From: Chthonomonas calidirosea
Lineage (GTDB): Bacteria; Armatimonadota; Fimbriimonadia; Fimbriimonadales; Fimbriimonadaceae
Reading direction: 5' to 3'
Assembly (NCBI GenBank): GCA_945882415.1
Contig: CAMCWC010000002.1
Coordinates: 62,001-126,000 of the forward strand
DNA: 64,000 bases
Part shown: in pieces, positions 34,446 to 43,255 of the stretch
Layout of the letters: every line of letters starts with the position of its first letter
How positions within the stretch are numbered: the first letter of the stretch is position 1
Notes under the pieces: model-generated
Database searches by the model: none
Seen by the model: the letters and a program-made list of their open reading frames with translations, nothing else
Told to the model about the DNA's origin: nothing
Made by a program: the position numbers and the translations under genes

Positions 34446-36434
34446 ATGATGCAACGACCGGCGTTCAACGTGGTGACCTTCATCTTGGTCACTTTGTGCA
34501 GCGCGGGAGCCATTGTTGCGATGACGAAGCGGTTCATTCCCCCGCCTCCCGCAAATTCGCTCAAAGATTCTTCGGATGCGTTCCTGACTCAAGCGATGTA
34601 CCAGCCGATCCAGTGGCAACTGATCGGCGATGCCCCGCTCGCGCAGGCCCGAAGAGAAAACAAACCGATCATGCTGGTGATCGGGACTCCTTGGAGCAAC
34701 CCCGCCCGCGCCTTTGACCGCGAGGTCTTCCGCGATCCCGAGATTGCAAATTACGTTGGCCGCTACTTTGTCTGCATGCGGGTCGACGGCAATGAGTACC
34801 CAGAATGGCTGAACGCCATGCTTCCGCTCAGCCGCATTTCTGCGGGGATGCAGCCGGGATATCAAATCTGGACGCTCGATTCCCAGGCCCGAGTGATTCG
34901 ATTTATCGGCAGAAGCGAAGATTCACCCACCCTGAACGCAACGACTTTCTATGCAAATCTCCGCCAGTCGGTCGCCGAGTTTGCCGAGTTGGCGGGCGAA
35001 GAGCCTTCCCTGTATCGCGCCCAAACCCAGGACTTTGTCCAGCTGACTCTGAATGCGAACGGGGGCAATCGCCTCGATCGGCGTCGGGAGCTTCCGTTGT
35101 CGGTTTATACCAACGGACCGTCGATGCTCATTCAATCGGCGGAACGTGCATCCGTGGAGCCCGGGGTCATCCGATACATGCTCGCAGCAGGTCGATTTGA
35201 GGAAGCCGAGGTCGTGCTCATGGAGTGGATCACCTCTGCACTGTTCGACCCGGTGAACGGTGGATGGTGGAACTCGGTGCGCGGTGCGCAATTAGACCGC
35301 CTGAGCTATGACAAGCTCACCATCCAAAACGCCGAGATGGCGAGTGTGCTTGCGGCCGTTGCGGCCGCTCGTAAGAACCCGCACCTCGCCGAAGCTGCAC
35401 GGCTTACCTTTGACTACATTTACACCGTAGCAAAAAATGGTGACGGAATCGCCTCCTGCCAGATTGGCGACGAAGAGCAAAACGGCCGCAGCAAGTCCGC
35501 CAGTGTCGGCCGCGCTCGTCTCGGAACCTTAACACCGGAGCTCCAACGCTGGGCCGGCGAAAACTTAAACCTCGTCCTCGGCCAAAACTCCACCATGGTG
35601 CCGCGGCTAAACAACGCGCCGGCACTCCTTGCCCCGGAAATGGTTGCCATTCGACGGGAACTGCGCAAAGATCGGCCCGAGTCTGCGGAAATGGTCACGG
35701 AGCGGTACCTATACGTTGAAGGCACGGTGGCCGCGCGAACCATCGAAGCGGCAAACCTACTGGGAGATGCATCTCGGTTGGATACCGCGCTACTCGCCAA
35801 CGACCGACTTCGGGAGTTCATCGTGAACGATGTTTGGCAACGGCGCCTCTCGCCCGAGCCCAGCGCGGAGGTCACGTTCAAATGCCAGTTGGCTTATGCC
35901 GACTCGGAATTGCAAGCATTCATCGCGACCGGGCGAGTGGTGAGTTTAAGCAACGGGCTGGAAATCCTCAAAACGGCGATGAAGTCTCATGCCTCCGGCG
36001 TGAAGGGGGTCTATCTCAACGCGCCGAAGTTCATCGGCAAGCTTCAGATTCCACAAGTCGCCGTGCCAGAAGTCGCAGACAACATTGGTCAGTCGACCAC
36101 CGCGACGGCGGTTCGTCTTTGCGCGGCGTACGGGCTCGCGCTTGGCGAGAGACCGTTGTACGAAGTTTCGAGACAGATTGTCGAGCACAACGCGAACATT
36201 CTCCCGACCCACCCTTTGGCCGCATCGATGATGGCAGTGGCCATCACTTCCACCTCCGATTCGATCCTCGTTGCGGGCGGTTCGGACGCCGTCGAGCGAT
36301 GTGCTCAACTCATGCGAGAAGATCCGAGTCGAATGGTTTTTCCCGGAATTGGGAAAGTTGCGGGCACAAAAGGCACCGTGCCCCAGGGACTATTCCGAAA
36401 GAGTTCAACCGGCGTGCTCACGCCCGTTCGATAA
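34446..36434 (+). CDS. Membrane-anchored DUF255/YyaL-like thioredoxin-fold protein lacking CxxC
   Basis: 662 residues. An N-terminal helix (8-27) anchors the protein. Residues 50-140 match the thioredoxin-like DUF255 module of the YyaL/SSP411 family (W-x-x-x-x-x-D-A-x-x-x-A-R-x-E-N-K-P-I pattern, then FVCMRVDGNEYPEW). Where the family has CHWCH, this protein reads TPWSNPARAFDREVF (81-95), so no redox cysteines. The remainder (about 200-640) fits the family's alpha/alpha toroid (glycosidase-like) domain (DPVNGGWWNSV, MASVLAAVAAARK). A catalytically altered family member is the best reading. Start may be 34446 or the next ATG, 34449, seven bases after CATAAT. Confidence 0.7.
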   Translation: MMQRPAFNVVTFILVTLCSAGAIVAMTKRFIPPPPANSLKDSSDAFLTQAMYQPIQWQLIGDAPLAQARRENKPIMLVIGTPWSNPARAFDREVFRDPEIANYVGRYFVCMRVDGNEYPEWLNAMLPLSRISAGMQPGYQIWTLDSQARVIRFIGRSEDSPTLNATTFYANLRQSVAEFAELAGEEPSLYRAQTQDFVQLTLNANGGNRLDRRRELPLSVYTNGPSMLIQSAERASVEPGVIRYMLAAGRFEEAEVVLMEWITSALFDPVNGGWWNSVRGAQLDRLSYDKLTIQNAEMASVLAAVAAARKNPHLAEAARLTFDYIYTVAKNGDGIASCQIGDEEQNGRSKSASVGRARLGTLTPELQRWAGENLNLVLGQNSTMVPRLNNAPALLAPEMVAIRRELRKDRPESAEMVTERYLYVEGTVAARTIEAANLLGDASRLDTALLANDRLREFIVNDVWQRRLSPEPSAEVTFKCQLAYADSELQAFIATGRVVSLSNGLEILKTAMKSHASGVKGVYLNAPKFIGKLQIPQVAVPEVADNIGQSTTATAVRLCAAYGLALGERPLYEVSRQIVEHNANILPTHPLAASMMAVAITSTSDSILVAGGSDAVERCAQLMREDPSRMVFPGIGKVAGTKGTVPQGLFRKSSTGVLTPVR

Positions 36435-36441
36435 CCGCAAG

Positions 36442-36447
36442 TACAAT
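36442..36447 (+). promoter_or_regulatory. -10 element, leaderless promoter of queD
   Basis: TACAAT is followed by exactly six bases and the GTG at 36454. It begins seven bases after the stop of the upstream gene. Confidence 0.55.
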
Positions 36448-36453
36448 TTTCAC

Positions 36454-36912
36454 GTGGCCACCTACCGAATCTGTCGAACCTTTACGGTGGAAAGCGGGCA
36501 CATGCTAAGCCGACACCCGGAGCGCTGCCGGTTCCCGCACGGACACACCCGGACCATCGAAGTCGTGGTTTCTGGAACGCAGTTGGACGAGAACGACATG
36601 CTCTTGGACTTCAAGGCTCTGAAACTCGCGCTCACCGAGTACTTCGATCGCTACGACCATGCGATGGCAATCAACTCCACTGATCCGCTGTTGCCGACAC
36701 TCATGGCGATGTATCCCGAAAACGCGGTTGTGGTTTTTGACAACGCCGAACCAACCACCGAAAAAATGGCGGAAGACCTCTATCGGTTTACCGAGCATGT
36801 TTTGGCACAAGGTTTCACTTCCGGCCCGTACGTCATCCGGCCCGGGCAAGTCCAACTCGACCGAGTTCGCGTTTGGGAAACCCCGCAGTCTTGGGCGGAA
36901 TACAGCGCATGA
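36454..36912 (+). CDS. queD: 6-carboxytetrahydropterin synthase / PTPS family protein
   Basis: 152 residues of the 6-pyruvoyl-tetrahydropterin synthase fold. Zinc ligands appear as SGH near residue 15 and HGH near 29-31, with the CRFPHGHT signature between strands. The family's C-terminal glutamate is likely in VRVWETPQSW. QueD makes 6-carboxy-tetrahydropterin for queuosine synthesis, while relatives make other pterins; queC/E/F are not adjacent. The GTG start is fixed by the -10 element six bases upstream and by the family N-terminus. The next gene overlaps by four bases (ATGA). Confidence 0.82.
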   Translation: MATYRICRTFTVESGHMLSRHPERCRFPHGHTRTIEVVVSGTQLDENDMLLDFKALKLALTEYFDRYDHAMAINSTDPLLPTLMAMYPENAVVVFDNAEPTTEKMAEDLYRFTEHVLAQGFTSGPYVIRPGQVQLDRVRVWETPQSWAEYSA

Positions 36913-37361
36913 AACGAGTGCTGCTCTGGATCGGCGGAATCGTGTTGCTGGTCTGTACCGGCGTCGTCTGGCTGAACATTGCAGCAGTCGCGCGCAGCAA
37001 ACAACGGGTGCAACGCATCGGCGAACCAAAACCGGAGCTTTTACGAGCTATTTCAGAAGCACGATCCCGATTAGCCGAGTTTGACGAGTACCTCAGCAAG
37101 CCAAAACCGACCGACCGTTTTGCCATCCGGTCCACGTTCAAGTCGGAATTCGGGAACGAATACCTCTGGGTAAAAGACCCGATCCCGTCGCCCAAGGGTT
37201 ATCTCGGCCTGCTTGACCAGAAGCCGATGGCCTACAAAGCGGACAAGGGCGAGCTCGTGGCCATAAAGCGAGCCGACATTGTGGATTGGATGGTTCGCCG
37301 AGACGGAAAAGTGATCGGTGGCTTCACCGAAGAGGCATTGAAAGGCAGAACGGTACAATAG
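36909..37361 (+). CDS. DUF2314 domain membrane-anchored protein
   Basis: 150 residues. One N-terminal transmembrane helix (4-26) is followed by a DUF2314-type domain: EYLWVKDPIPSPKGYLGLLD, then ADIVDWMVRRDGKVIGGFT and the short ending GRTVQ. The family function is not known. It overlaps queD by four bases (ATGA), so translational coupling is likely. Confidence 0.72.
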   Translation: MKRVLLWIGGIVLLVCTGVVWLNIAAVARSKQRVQRIGEPKPELLRAISEARSRLAEFDEYLSKPKPTDRFAIRSTFKSEFGNEYLWVKDPIPSPKGYLGLLDQKPMAYKADKGELVAIKRADIVDWMVRRDGKVIGGFTEEALKGRTVQ

Positions 37362-37389
37362 GAGGGCGGAAACGCACCGAGTTGCGCCA

Positions 37390-38925
37390 ATGAAGTCGTC
37401 CCCTCGAGCCGTGATTTCTATGCTGTCCCTAGCTACCGTTGCCGACGTCCGGTTCAACCCATCGGTTGAGTCCCTGATCCAAGATTGCGTCGAAACCGAC
37501 GGCTGTCGCCTCACTACCGAGGGTGCCGTGGTGGCCTATAGCGGCAAATACACCGGTCGCGTACCAAAGTTCAAGTTCACCGTCGACGATGAGAGCACTC
37601 ACGATCTCGTTTGGTGGGACAACAACCACGCGATGTCTCCGGACACGTTCGACTCACTGAAGGAGAAGCTCGTTGACTACGCCAAGGGTCACCGACTCTA
37701 TGTCATCGACACTTTCGCAGGAGCGGATCCGGCATATCGAATTGCGGTCCGATTCATTGTCGAGCGACCGTACCATGCCCTCTTTATTCGGCAGCTTCTG
37801 ATCCGGCCAACCGCGGAAGAACTCGCAACTTATGAGCCCGATTGGACGGCGCTAAACGTCGGCAAGCATGAACTGAGCCCCGAGGACGGAAGCGGTGGCG
37901 ACGCCGCCGTGGCGATCGACTTCACCCGAAAAGAGATCCTCATTGCCGGCACCCAATACGCCGGCGAAATGAAGAAGTCGGTCTTCAGCATCATGAACTT
38001 GCTGCTGCCAGAAGCCGGAGTTTTGAGCATGCACTGCTCCGCAAACGTCGGTCCGAAAGGCGACACGGCCCTCTTCTTTGGCCTCAGCGGCACCGGCAAA
38101 ACGACCCTCTCTGCCGATCCCGAGCGCAATCTTATTGGCGACGACGAGCACGGCTGGAGCGACACGAGCGTGTTCAACGTCGAGGGTGGGTGCTATGCCA
38201 AGTGCATTCGTCTTTCCGCTGAGGGCGAACCCGAAATTTATGGTGCGATTCGGACCGGCGCGATTCTAGAGAATGTCGTGCTTGACGATGCCGGAACGCC
38301 GAACTACGACGACGCGAGCATCACCGAAAACACTCGCGCCGCGTATCCGCTGGAGTCGATTCCGAACGCGCTTCACCCGAGCGTCGGCGGGCACCCAGAG
38401 AATATTGTCTTCCTCACGTGTGATGCGCAAGGAGTCTTGCCCCCGATTTCAAAGCTCACTCCAGAGCAGGCCATGCAGCACTTCTTGAACGGCTACACCT
38501 CAAAGCTCGCTGGAACAGAAGTCGGTGTCACCGAACCCGAGCTCGTGTTCTCCACTTGCTTTGGCCAGCCATTCTTGCCTTTGCACCCAAGCCGCTACGC
38601 AACCTTGCTCGCCGAGAAAATCCGCAAGCACGGCGCAAGGGTTTGGCTTGTTAACACCGGCTGGACTGGCGGGAAATACGGGGCAGGATCTCGAATCAAG
38701 CTGAAATACACCCGTGCCATGCTTCGAGCTGCTTTCCACGGCGATCTGGACACGGTCTCGTACGAGACAGAGCCAGTCTTTGGACTAGCTGTCCCGACAT
38801 CATGCCCGGATGTACCATCCGAGGTACTGATGCCGCGAGGAACTTGGAGCGACCCGGCCGAGTACGATCGAACAGCCTTAGCTCTTAAGGCCAAGTTCGA
38901 CGCCCAGACGGCGAAATTCGCCTAA
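37390..38925 (+). CDS. pckA: Phosphoenolpyruvate carboxykinase (ATP)
   Basis: 511 residues of ATP-type PEPCK. The kinase-1 motif GLSGTGKT is at 231-238, with DDEHGW following and the substrate motif RVPKFKF near residue 58. It turns oxaloacetate and ATP into PEP and carbon dioxide, the first step of gluconeogenesis, which suits the CoA-transferase and xylose genes nearby. The start is uncertain: ATG 37390 or ATG 37423. A TACAAT followed by AGGAGGG lies 24-30 bases before 37390. Confidence 0.95.
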   Translation: MKSSPRAVISMLSLATVADVRFNPSVESLIQDCVETDGCRLTTEGAVVAYSGKYTGRVPKFKFTVDDESTHDLVWWDNNHAMSPDTFDSLKEKLVDYAKGHRLYVIDTFAGADPAYRIAVRFIVERPYHALFIRQLLIRPTAEELATYEPDWTALNVGKHELSPEDGSGGDAAVAIDFTRKEILIAGTQYAGEMKKSVFSIMNLLLPEAGVLSMHCSANVGPKGDTALFFGLSGTGKTTLSADPERNLIGDDEHGWSDTSVFNVEGGCYAKCIRLSAEGEPEIYGAIRTGAILENVVLDDAGTPNYDDASITENTRAAYPLESIPNALHPSVGGHPENIVFLTCDAQGVLPPISKLTPEQAMQHFLNGYTSKLAGTEVGVTEPELVFSTCFGQPFLPLHPSRYATLLAEKIRKHGARVWLVNTGWTGGKYGAGSRIKLKYTRAMLRAAFHGDLDTVSYETEPVFGLAVPTSCPDVPSEVLMPRGTWSDPAEYDRTALALKAKFDAQTAKFA

Positions 38926-38977
38926 GGACTTCCGACGCTTTCAACGCATTCTGACCATTCCAAGAACCCTAATGCCG

Positions 38978-38983
38978 TAGAAT
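38978..38983 (+). promoter_or_regulatory. -10 element, leaderless promoter of the GYF protein gene
   Basis: TAGAAT is followed by seven bases and the ATG at 38991. The 13-mer AATGCCGTAGAAT (38971-38983) recurs before the TIR-WD40 gene at 61560. Confidence 0.55.
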
Positions 38984-38990
38984 AGGCGCG

Positions 38991-39521
38991 ATGGGTTTCT
39001 TCGTAATTGCAGATGATGGCAACAAGTACGGTCCGGCAGACCTCGCCACCCTGAATGCATGGATCGCGGAAGGGCGACTTCAGCCCAACACCATCCTAGA
39101 AGAAGTTCAGACCATGGAGCGACGCCCGGCGTCTACCGTGCCCGGACTCAACTTCCCCGGCGCCCCCGGTCCCCAAGCCGCGCGAACGTACGCCAATCCG
39201 ACCGCCGGACCCAACATTGGCCAGCCAAACGTCGGCCAGCCGGGAGGCTACAGCTATCAGCCTGGTAACTACGGAATGTCCGGTATGGGCGGTGGAATCA
39301 GCGCCGAAGCGACAAGCGAGCTCAACAAGGCTTGGATGTGCGCCGTGGTTGGTTTCCTTTGCTGCGGATTCCTTCCAATTTACGGAATCATTTGCGCAAA
39401 CAAAGCCGAGAGCCTCGGCCATCCCCAAGGCAAGACGGCGAAGATCGTGAACATCGTGATCCTTGTTCTGATCTGCGGTGGCGCAGTGGCTGGTGGGCTC
39501 CTCCAGAGCGTGATTCGCTAA
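38991..39521 (+). CDS. GYF-domain membrane protein (paralogue of 59810-60316)
   Basis: 176 residues in three parts. A GYF_2-like domain (1-50: FFVIADDGNKYGPADLATL) is a probable proline-rich-peptide reader. A Pro/Gly/Asn linker follows (52-100), then two transmembrane helices joined by a short loop (KAESLGHPQGKTAK) in the style of DUF4190/CD225-like proteins. The cysteine cluster FLCCGF lies in the first helix. Its role is unknown. A second copy of the same architecture is at 59810-60316. Confidence 0.8.
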   Translation: MGFFVIADDGNKYGPADLATLNAWIAEGRLQPNTILEEVQTMERRPASTVPGLNFPGAPGPQAARTYANPTAGPNIGQPNVGQPGGYSYQPGNYGMSGMGGGISAEATSELNKAWMCAVVGFLCCGFLPIYGIICANKAESLGHPQGKTAKIVNIVILVLICGGAVAGGLLQSVIR

Positions 39522-39526
39522 CGTTT

Positions 39527-39943
39527 CTACTTAGTCGGAGACTTAACAAGCACCACATCCAACTCGCCAAACGGCAATCGCTGGCGGTAGGTGCAGGAGT
39601 TGTCCTTCGGGTCCAACTTAAGTTCGATCAGCGGGCCATTCGTGACGGTCAAGGTAATTTTTTCCGCATCCGCGGTCCAGTTTCCGGAGACGGTGGAAGG
39701 TCCAAGGCCCTCCGGCTGCTTCAGGACGAAGGTCGTATCCTTTGAAAGCTCAAGACCGTAGGCGCCAACGGCCTTCTGTACCCGCTCTTCAACGCCTGGA
39801 AACGGCCGTTCAGAAACCAGCCGCGACCGCTTTGCATCCACTTTCCAAGTTCCGGCGAGCGGAGATTCTTGGGTGTTTGAACAACCCGCAAGTACAAAAA
39901 GCACTGCGAACATCAACATAAACCGCAAAAAATACTTGTCCAT
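39527..39943 (-). CDS. Small lipoprotein, lipocalin-like
   Basis: 138 residues with a lipobox LAGC (cysteine at residue 21). The mature part opens with SPLAGTWKVD and has alternating strands (SGNWTADAEKITLTVTNG), which recalls small lipocalin-like lipoproteins. No specific function can be given. An AAGGA Shine-Dalgarno lies about seven bases before the ATG. It is convergent with the GYF gene and divergent from the peptidase gene. Confidence 0.75.
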   Translation of the reverse strand: MDKYFLRFMLMFAVLFVLAGCSNTQESPLAGTWKVDAKRSRLVSERPFPGVEERVQKAVGAYGLELSKDTTFVLKQPEGLGPSTVSGNWTADAEKITLTVTNGPLIELKLDPKDNSCTYRQRLPFGELDVVLVKSPTK

Positions 39944-39975
39944 CGGAATTCCTTATCGTACTCTGAGGATGTCTT

Positions 39976-41553
39976 ATGAAGCGCACCTTATCCGCCCTCC
40001 TACTCATGGGAGGAGCCGCCGCCGTTTGGGCTGGCAACGGCCCTTCCCCTGCCGACGTTCAAGCCATCGTTAAAGAAGGCAAAGAGCGCAATCAAGTCAT
40101 GAAGCGATTGCGCGAACTGACCAATATCGGCCCCCGCCTTACCGGGTCGCCAAACCTCTCCAAAGCCCAGACTTGGGCGGTCGGCCAGTTCAAAAAGTTT
40201 GGTCTGAGCAACGTAGCACTCGACAAGTGGGGCGAGGTTCCCGTTGGCTTCGAACGTGGCGAGCGACAGATCGGCAAGATGGTCGCCCCGTTTGAGTCCG
40301 AGTTCGTCTTCACGACCCCGTGCTGGACTCCAGGAACGAAGGGACTCGTCAGAGGCAACGCGTACCGCATGCCAAAGACCGTCGCGGAAGTTGAAGCGAT
40401 GAAGCCGAAATTTAAGGGCGCGTTCATTATCATGCCCGAACCTGTAGCGATGCGCGGTGCGCCGGTCGCGGAGACCGATGTGAGCAAAGCCCTTGACGAA
40501 GCCGGCATTGCGGCCCGAATCAGCGGTTCTCGCAACGAGCTCGTCACCTCGTTCGGGAACTGGCGCGACAAGACTTTTGAAAAGCGCCCAACCCGGACCG
40601 AGATCGTTGTCCGAAAGTCGGATCACGAACGAATTCTGCGAAACATCGACCTCGGCCGAGACCCGGTTCTTGAATTTGATATTGAGAACAAGTGGATCAA
40701 GGGTCCTGTACCGCAGTACAACGTGGTTGCAGAACTCCCTGGAACCGACCTGAAAGACGAAGTCGTGATCGTTTGCGGCCACCTGGACTCTTGGAACACC
40801 CCCGGATCGCAAGGCGCTTGTGACAACGGAACCGGATCGGTAGCGACCATCGAAGCCGCTCGAATTCTTGCTGCTTCCGGCGTCAAGCCACGCCGAACCA
40901 TTCGATTCATCCTTTGGAGTGGCGAAGAGCAGGGCCTCCTTGGCTCTCGAAGCTACGTCGATCGAAACAAGGCGAGCATGGACAACATCGTCGCCGTTCT
41001 GAACGACGATGGCGGCACCAACTACCAGGGTGGCTACGTCGGCCTTGCATCGCAGAAGTCGATTCTCGAAGCTGCGTTTGCCCCAACCGTTGCGGCGTTC
41101 CCAGAGCTACCGATGGCATTTGACACCGTGGCCGCTCCGTCGGGCGGTGGTTCCAGTGACCACGCTTCTTTCGCTCAGGTTGGCGTTCCTGCGTACTTCA
41201 CCAAAGAGTCTGGCCGCGCAAACTATAGCTTCGTTTGGCACACCCAGAACGACCGCTACGAGCAAGCCATTCCGGAGTACATGGTCCAGAGCTCCACAAA
41301 CCACGCGGTTGTGGCGTACCACCTCGCGACTATCGACGAGAAGCTCGCGCGATTCCCGGTCCGCCAGCCTGGTTCCGGCACGGTAGCCCTCAACCACGCG
41401 CTCGCTATGGGTTCCGACCGAATGTACGGCGACCCGCACTTCTGGAATGAAGATCATGGCCACGATCATGATCACGAGGACGACTACATCCTCGAGATTC
41501 TGGATCGCCTGAAACGAGCCGGAAGCGCCGCCCTCCGACTCGCTCATCGCTAA
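39976..41553 (+). CDS. M28 family metallopeptidase (aminopeptidase/carboxypeptidase Q-like)
   Basis: 525 residues with a signal peptide (cut near VWAGNG). The di-zinc site of M28 peptidases is visible: GHLDSW (His, Asp), GACDNGTGS (Asp), WSGEEQGLLGS (Glu-Glu), LNDDGG (Asp) and the late VWHTQND (His). A PA-type insertion fits residues about 120-200. The C-terminus ends in a His/Asp-rich stretch (NEDHGHDHDHEDDY) that could load metal. It is likely a secreted exopeptidase. Confidence 0.88.
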   Translation: MKRTLSALLLMGGAAAVWAGNGPSPADVQAIVKEGKERNQVMKRLRELTNIGPRLTGSPNLSKAQTWAVGQFKKFGLSNVALDKWGEVPVGFERGERQIGKMVAPFESEFVFTTPCWTPGTKGLVRGNAYRMPKTVAEVEAMKPKFKGAFIIMPEPVAMRGAPVAETDVSKALDEAGIAARISGSRNELVTSFGNWRDKTFEKRPTRTEIVVRKSDHERILRNIDLGRDPVLEFDIENKWIKGPVPQYNVVAELPGTDLKDEVVIVCGHLDSWNTPGSQGACDNGTGSVATIEAARILAASGVKPRRTIRFILWSGEEQGLLGSRSYVDRNKASMDNIVAVLNDDGGTNYQGGYVGLASQKSILEAAFAPTVAAFPELPMAFDTVAAPSGGGSSDHASFAQVGVPAYFTKESGRANYSFVWHTQNDRYEQAIPEYMVQSSTNHAVVAYHLATIDEKLARFPVRQPGSGTVALNHALAMGSDRMYGDPHFWNEDHGHDHDHEDDYILEILDRLKRAGSAALRLAHR

Positions 41554-41565
41554 GCTGACGACCCC

Positions 41566-43209
41566 TTAGAGGGTCGGTCGCTTTCGGTGGAAATCTGTCG
41601 CCTCTTGCGCCAATTTGGCAATCTGCAAGAGGCGATCTTCTTTGAACAGCCGCCCGATAATGCACTTGCCAAGGCTGTTCCCCTTCCCGTCGTCTCCCTG
41701 CGGGATCATGATCTGTGGGTGCCCGGTCAGGTTGACGTGCACAATCGTCTGCCCGATGCCGTTCCCTACAAACGCATCCAGATCGCCAAACTCCGCTTCA
41801 AACGTTCGCATGAGGTTCGCCCGAATCCGCTGGGCCTGCAGATACTCCACCGCCGGAACGTATCGCGCGGCGCGGAATGTGGCGGGCCAAGGTGAGTTCT
41901 TCAGATCGTTCAGCCGCGGACTTCGCGTCAACTCGTCAAACGCCGAGCCGCATTCGACATCCAAAATCGTCAGAAGCCCCGGATCGTAAGCCGCAAATTT
42001 CACCGGTCGAATCGTCGCCCCCAACTCAGCTAAGTTCATGAGGAAAGGATCCTCTGGCTTCAGATCGCTCGTATATCCAATCTTGATGCCCTTCAGGTCC
42101 TTTATTGGCCGATAGTTGAACGGCCGATCAACCGTCGCCGGATCGCCGGCATCCGCCCCGCTGATCGAAGCAAACACGAGCGCACAGTCCTCCACCTCGC
42201 GGCAGATTGGACCGACCTTGTCCATCGTGTAAGCCAGTTCCATCGCCCCGGTACGACTGACGCGACCGAACGTTGGCCTCAGTCCGGTGGTCCGACAACG
42301 AAGACTCGGCGAACAGATGCTGCCAAGCGTTTCCGTTCCTATGGCAAAGCTCACCAGTCCTGCCGCCGTCGCCGCGCAGCTTCCGGCGCTCGACCCGCTG
42401 GAGCCCTGCTTGAGGTTCCAAGGGTTCTTGGTGACCCCGCCGTACCAAACATCGCCTAGCGCCAGCGCGCCGAGGGTCAGTTTTGCGCACAGAACAGCAC
42501 CAGCTTCGCGGAGCTTCTGTACGACCACGGCGTCGTAGTCGAGCACCTGGTTCTGGTACGGGGCCGCCCCCCAGCTCGTTTTGATGCCTTTGGTCGCAAA
42601 CAAGTCTTTGATTCCATACGGAATGCCGTGCAGTGGACCGCGGTACTTACCCTTTGCGATCTCGTCATCTGCCTGCTTCGCTTGGGTGAGCGCCAGCTCC
42701 TCCGTGAGCGTCACCACGCACTCCAGTTTTGGCCCGTAGAGCTTGAGCCGATTGAGATAAATCCTCGTCAGTTCGACCGAAGTGATCTTGCGATCTCGAA
42801 TCAGCTTGCCCTGTTCCCGGGTGCTCAGGAACGCGATATCTTCCTCGGTCAGCGAACTCAGCGCCGGAGTCTTGCTTGCCGAAGTCTGCACGCGAGCCTT
42901 ACTTCCAGGAATCGTGCCACCCGCAATCGTCGCAAAGTGAATGCCTGGTGTGACTTGGGCTGCCCCAAGCTGCGCTCGCACCCCTTCAAACAGCTTGACT
43001 TGCTGTTTAACGTCGTTTAGGAGAGCCTTTCGCTCCTCGTCCGTGAACGAGATTCCGGCAATCTTTTCTGCAGCCTTAAGATCGTCAAGCGTGATCTCCG
43101 CGGCTTGGGCGCCATCGCCGAGCCCAAGGGCACCTGCGCTAGCAGCAGGGATTACCGAACCGAGAGAGGCGAAGAGAGAAGCGCGGAACAGGTCTTTGCG
43201 CGAGAGCAT
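41566..43209 (-). CDS. Exported amidase (amidase signature family)
   Basis: 547 residues. The N-terminus SRKDLFRASLFASLG followed by a hydrophobic stretch looks like a signal peptide and has an RK pair that could suit Tat export. The amidase signature residues are present: GIPYGIKDLF (Lys), KQGSSGSSAGS (cis-Ser) and GTETLGSICSPS (nucleophile region). The Ser-rich loop departs from the usual GGSSGGSA and SIRxPA. It hydrolyses an unknown amide. It converges with the M28 peptidase 12 bases away, so both could serve peptide use. Confidence 0.85.
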   Translation of the reverse strand: MLSRKDLFRASLFASLGSVIPAASAGALGLGDGAQAAEITLDDLKAAEKIAGISFTDEERKALLNDVKQQVKLFEGVRAQLGAAQVTPGIHFATIAGGTIPGSKARVQTSASKTPALSSLTEEDIAFLSTREQGKLIRDRKITSVELTRIYLNRLKLYGPKLECVVTLTEELALTQAKQADDEIAKGKYRGPLHGIPYGIKDLFATKGIKTSWGAAPYQNQVLDYDAVVVQKLREAGAVLCAKLTLGALALGDVWYGGVTKNPWNLKQGSSGSSAGSCAATAAGLVSFAIGTETLGSICSPSLRCRTTGLRPTFGRVSRTGAMELAYTMDKVGPICREVEDCALVFASISGADAGDPATVDRPFNYRPIKDLKGIKIGYTSDLKPEDPFLMNLAELGATIRPVKFAAYDPGLLTILDVECGSAFDELTRSPRLNDLKNSPWPATFRAARYVPAVEYLQAQRIRANLMRTFEAEFGDLDAFVGNGIGQTIVHVNLTGHPQIMIPQGDDGKGNSLGKCIIGRLFKEDRLLQIAKLAQEATDFHRKRPTL

Positions 43210-43255
43210 AAAGCATTTTGCGCCAAGCCCCGAAATTTAGCGGCCAAAATATCAC

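Noticed and set aside
34361-34564. N-terminal extension of gatC by 68 codons
   Set aside because: It runs into the divergent gene at 34446 and lacks family similarity; GatC proteins start at the MAITLEEV-like motif.
41557-41579. Hairpin-like CGACCC/GGGTCG between the M28 peptidase and the amidase
   Set aside because: The stem is only six bases with a bulge, has no T-run and lies partly in the amidase 3' end. It is too weak to call as a terminator.
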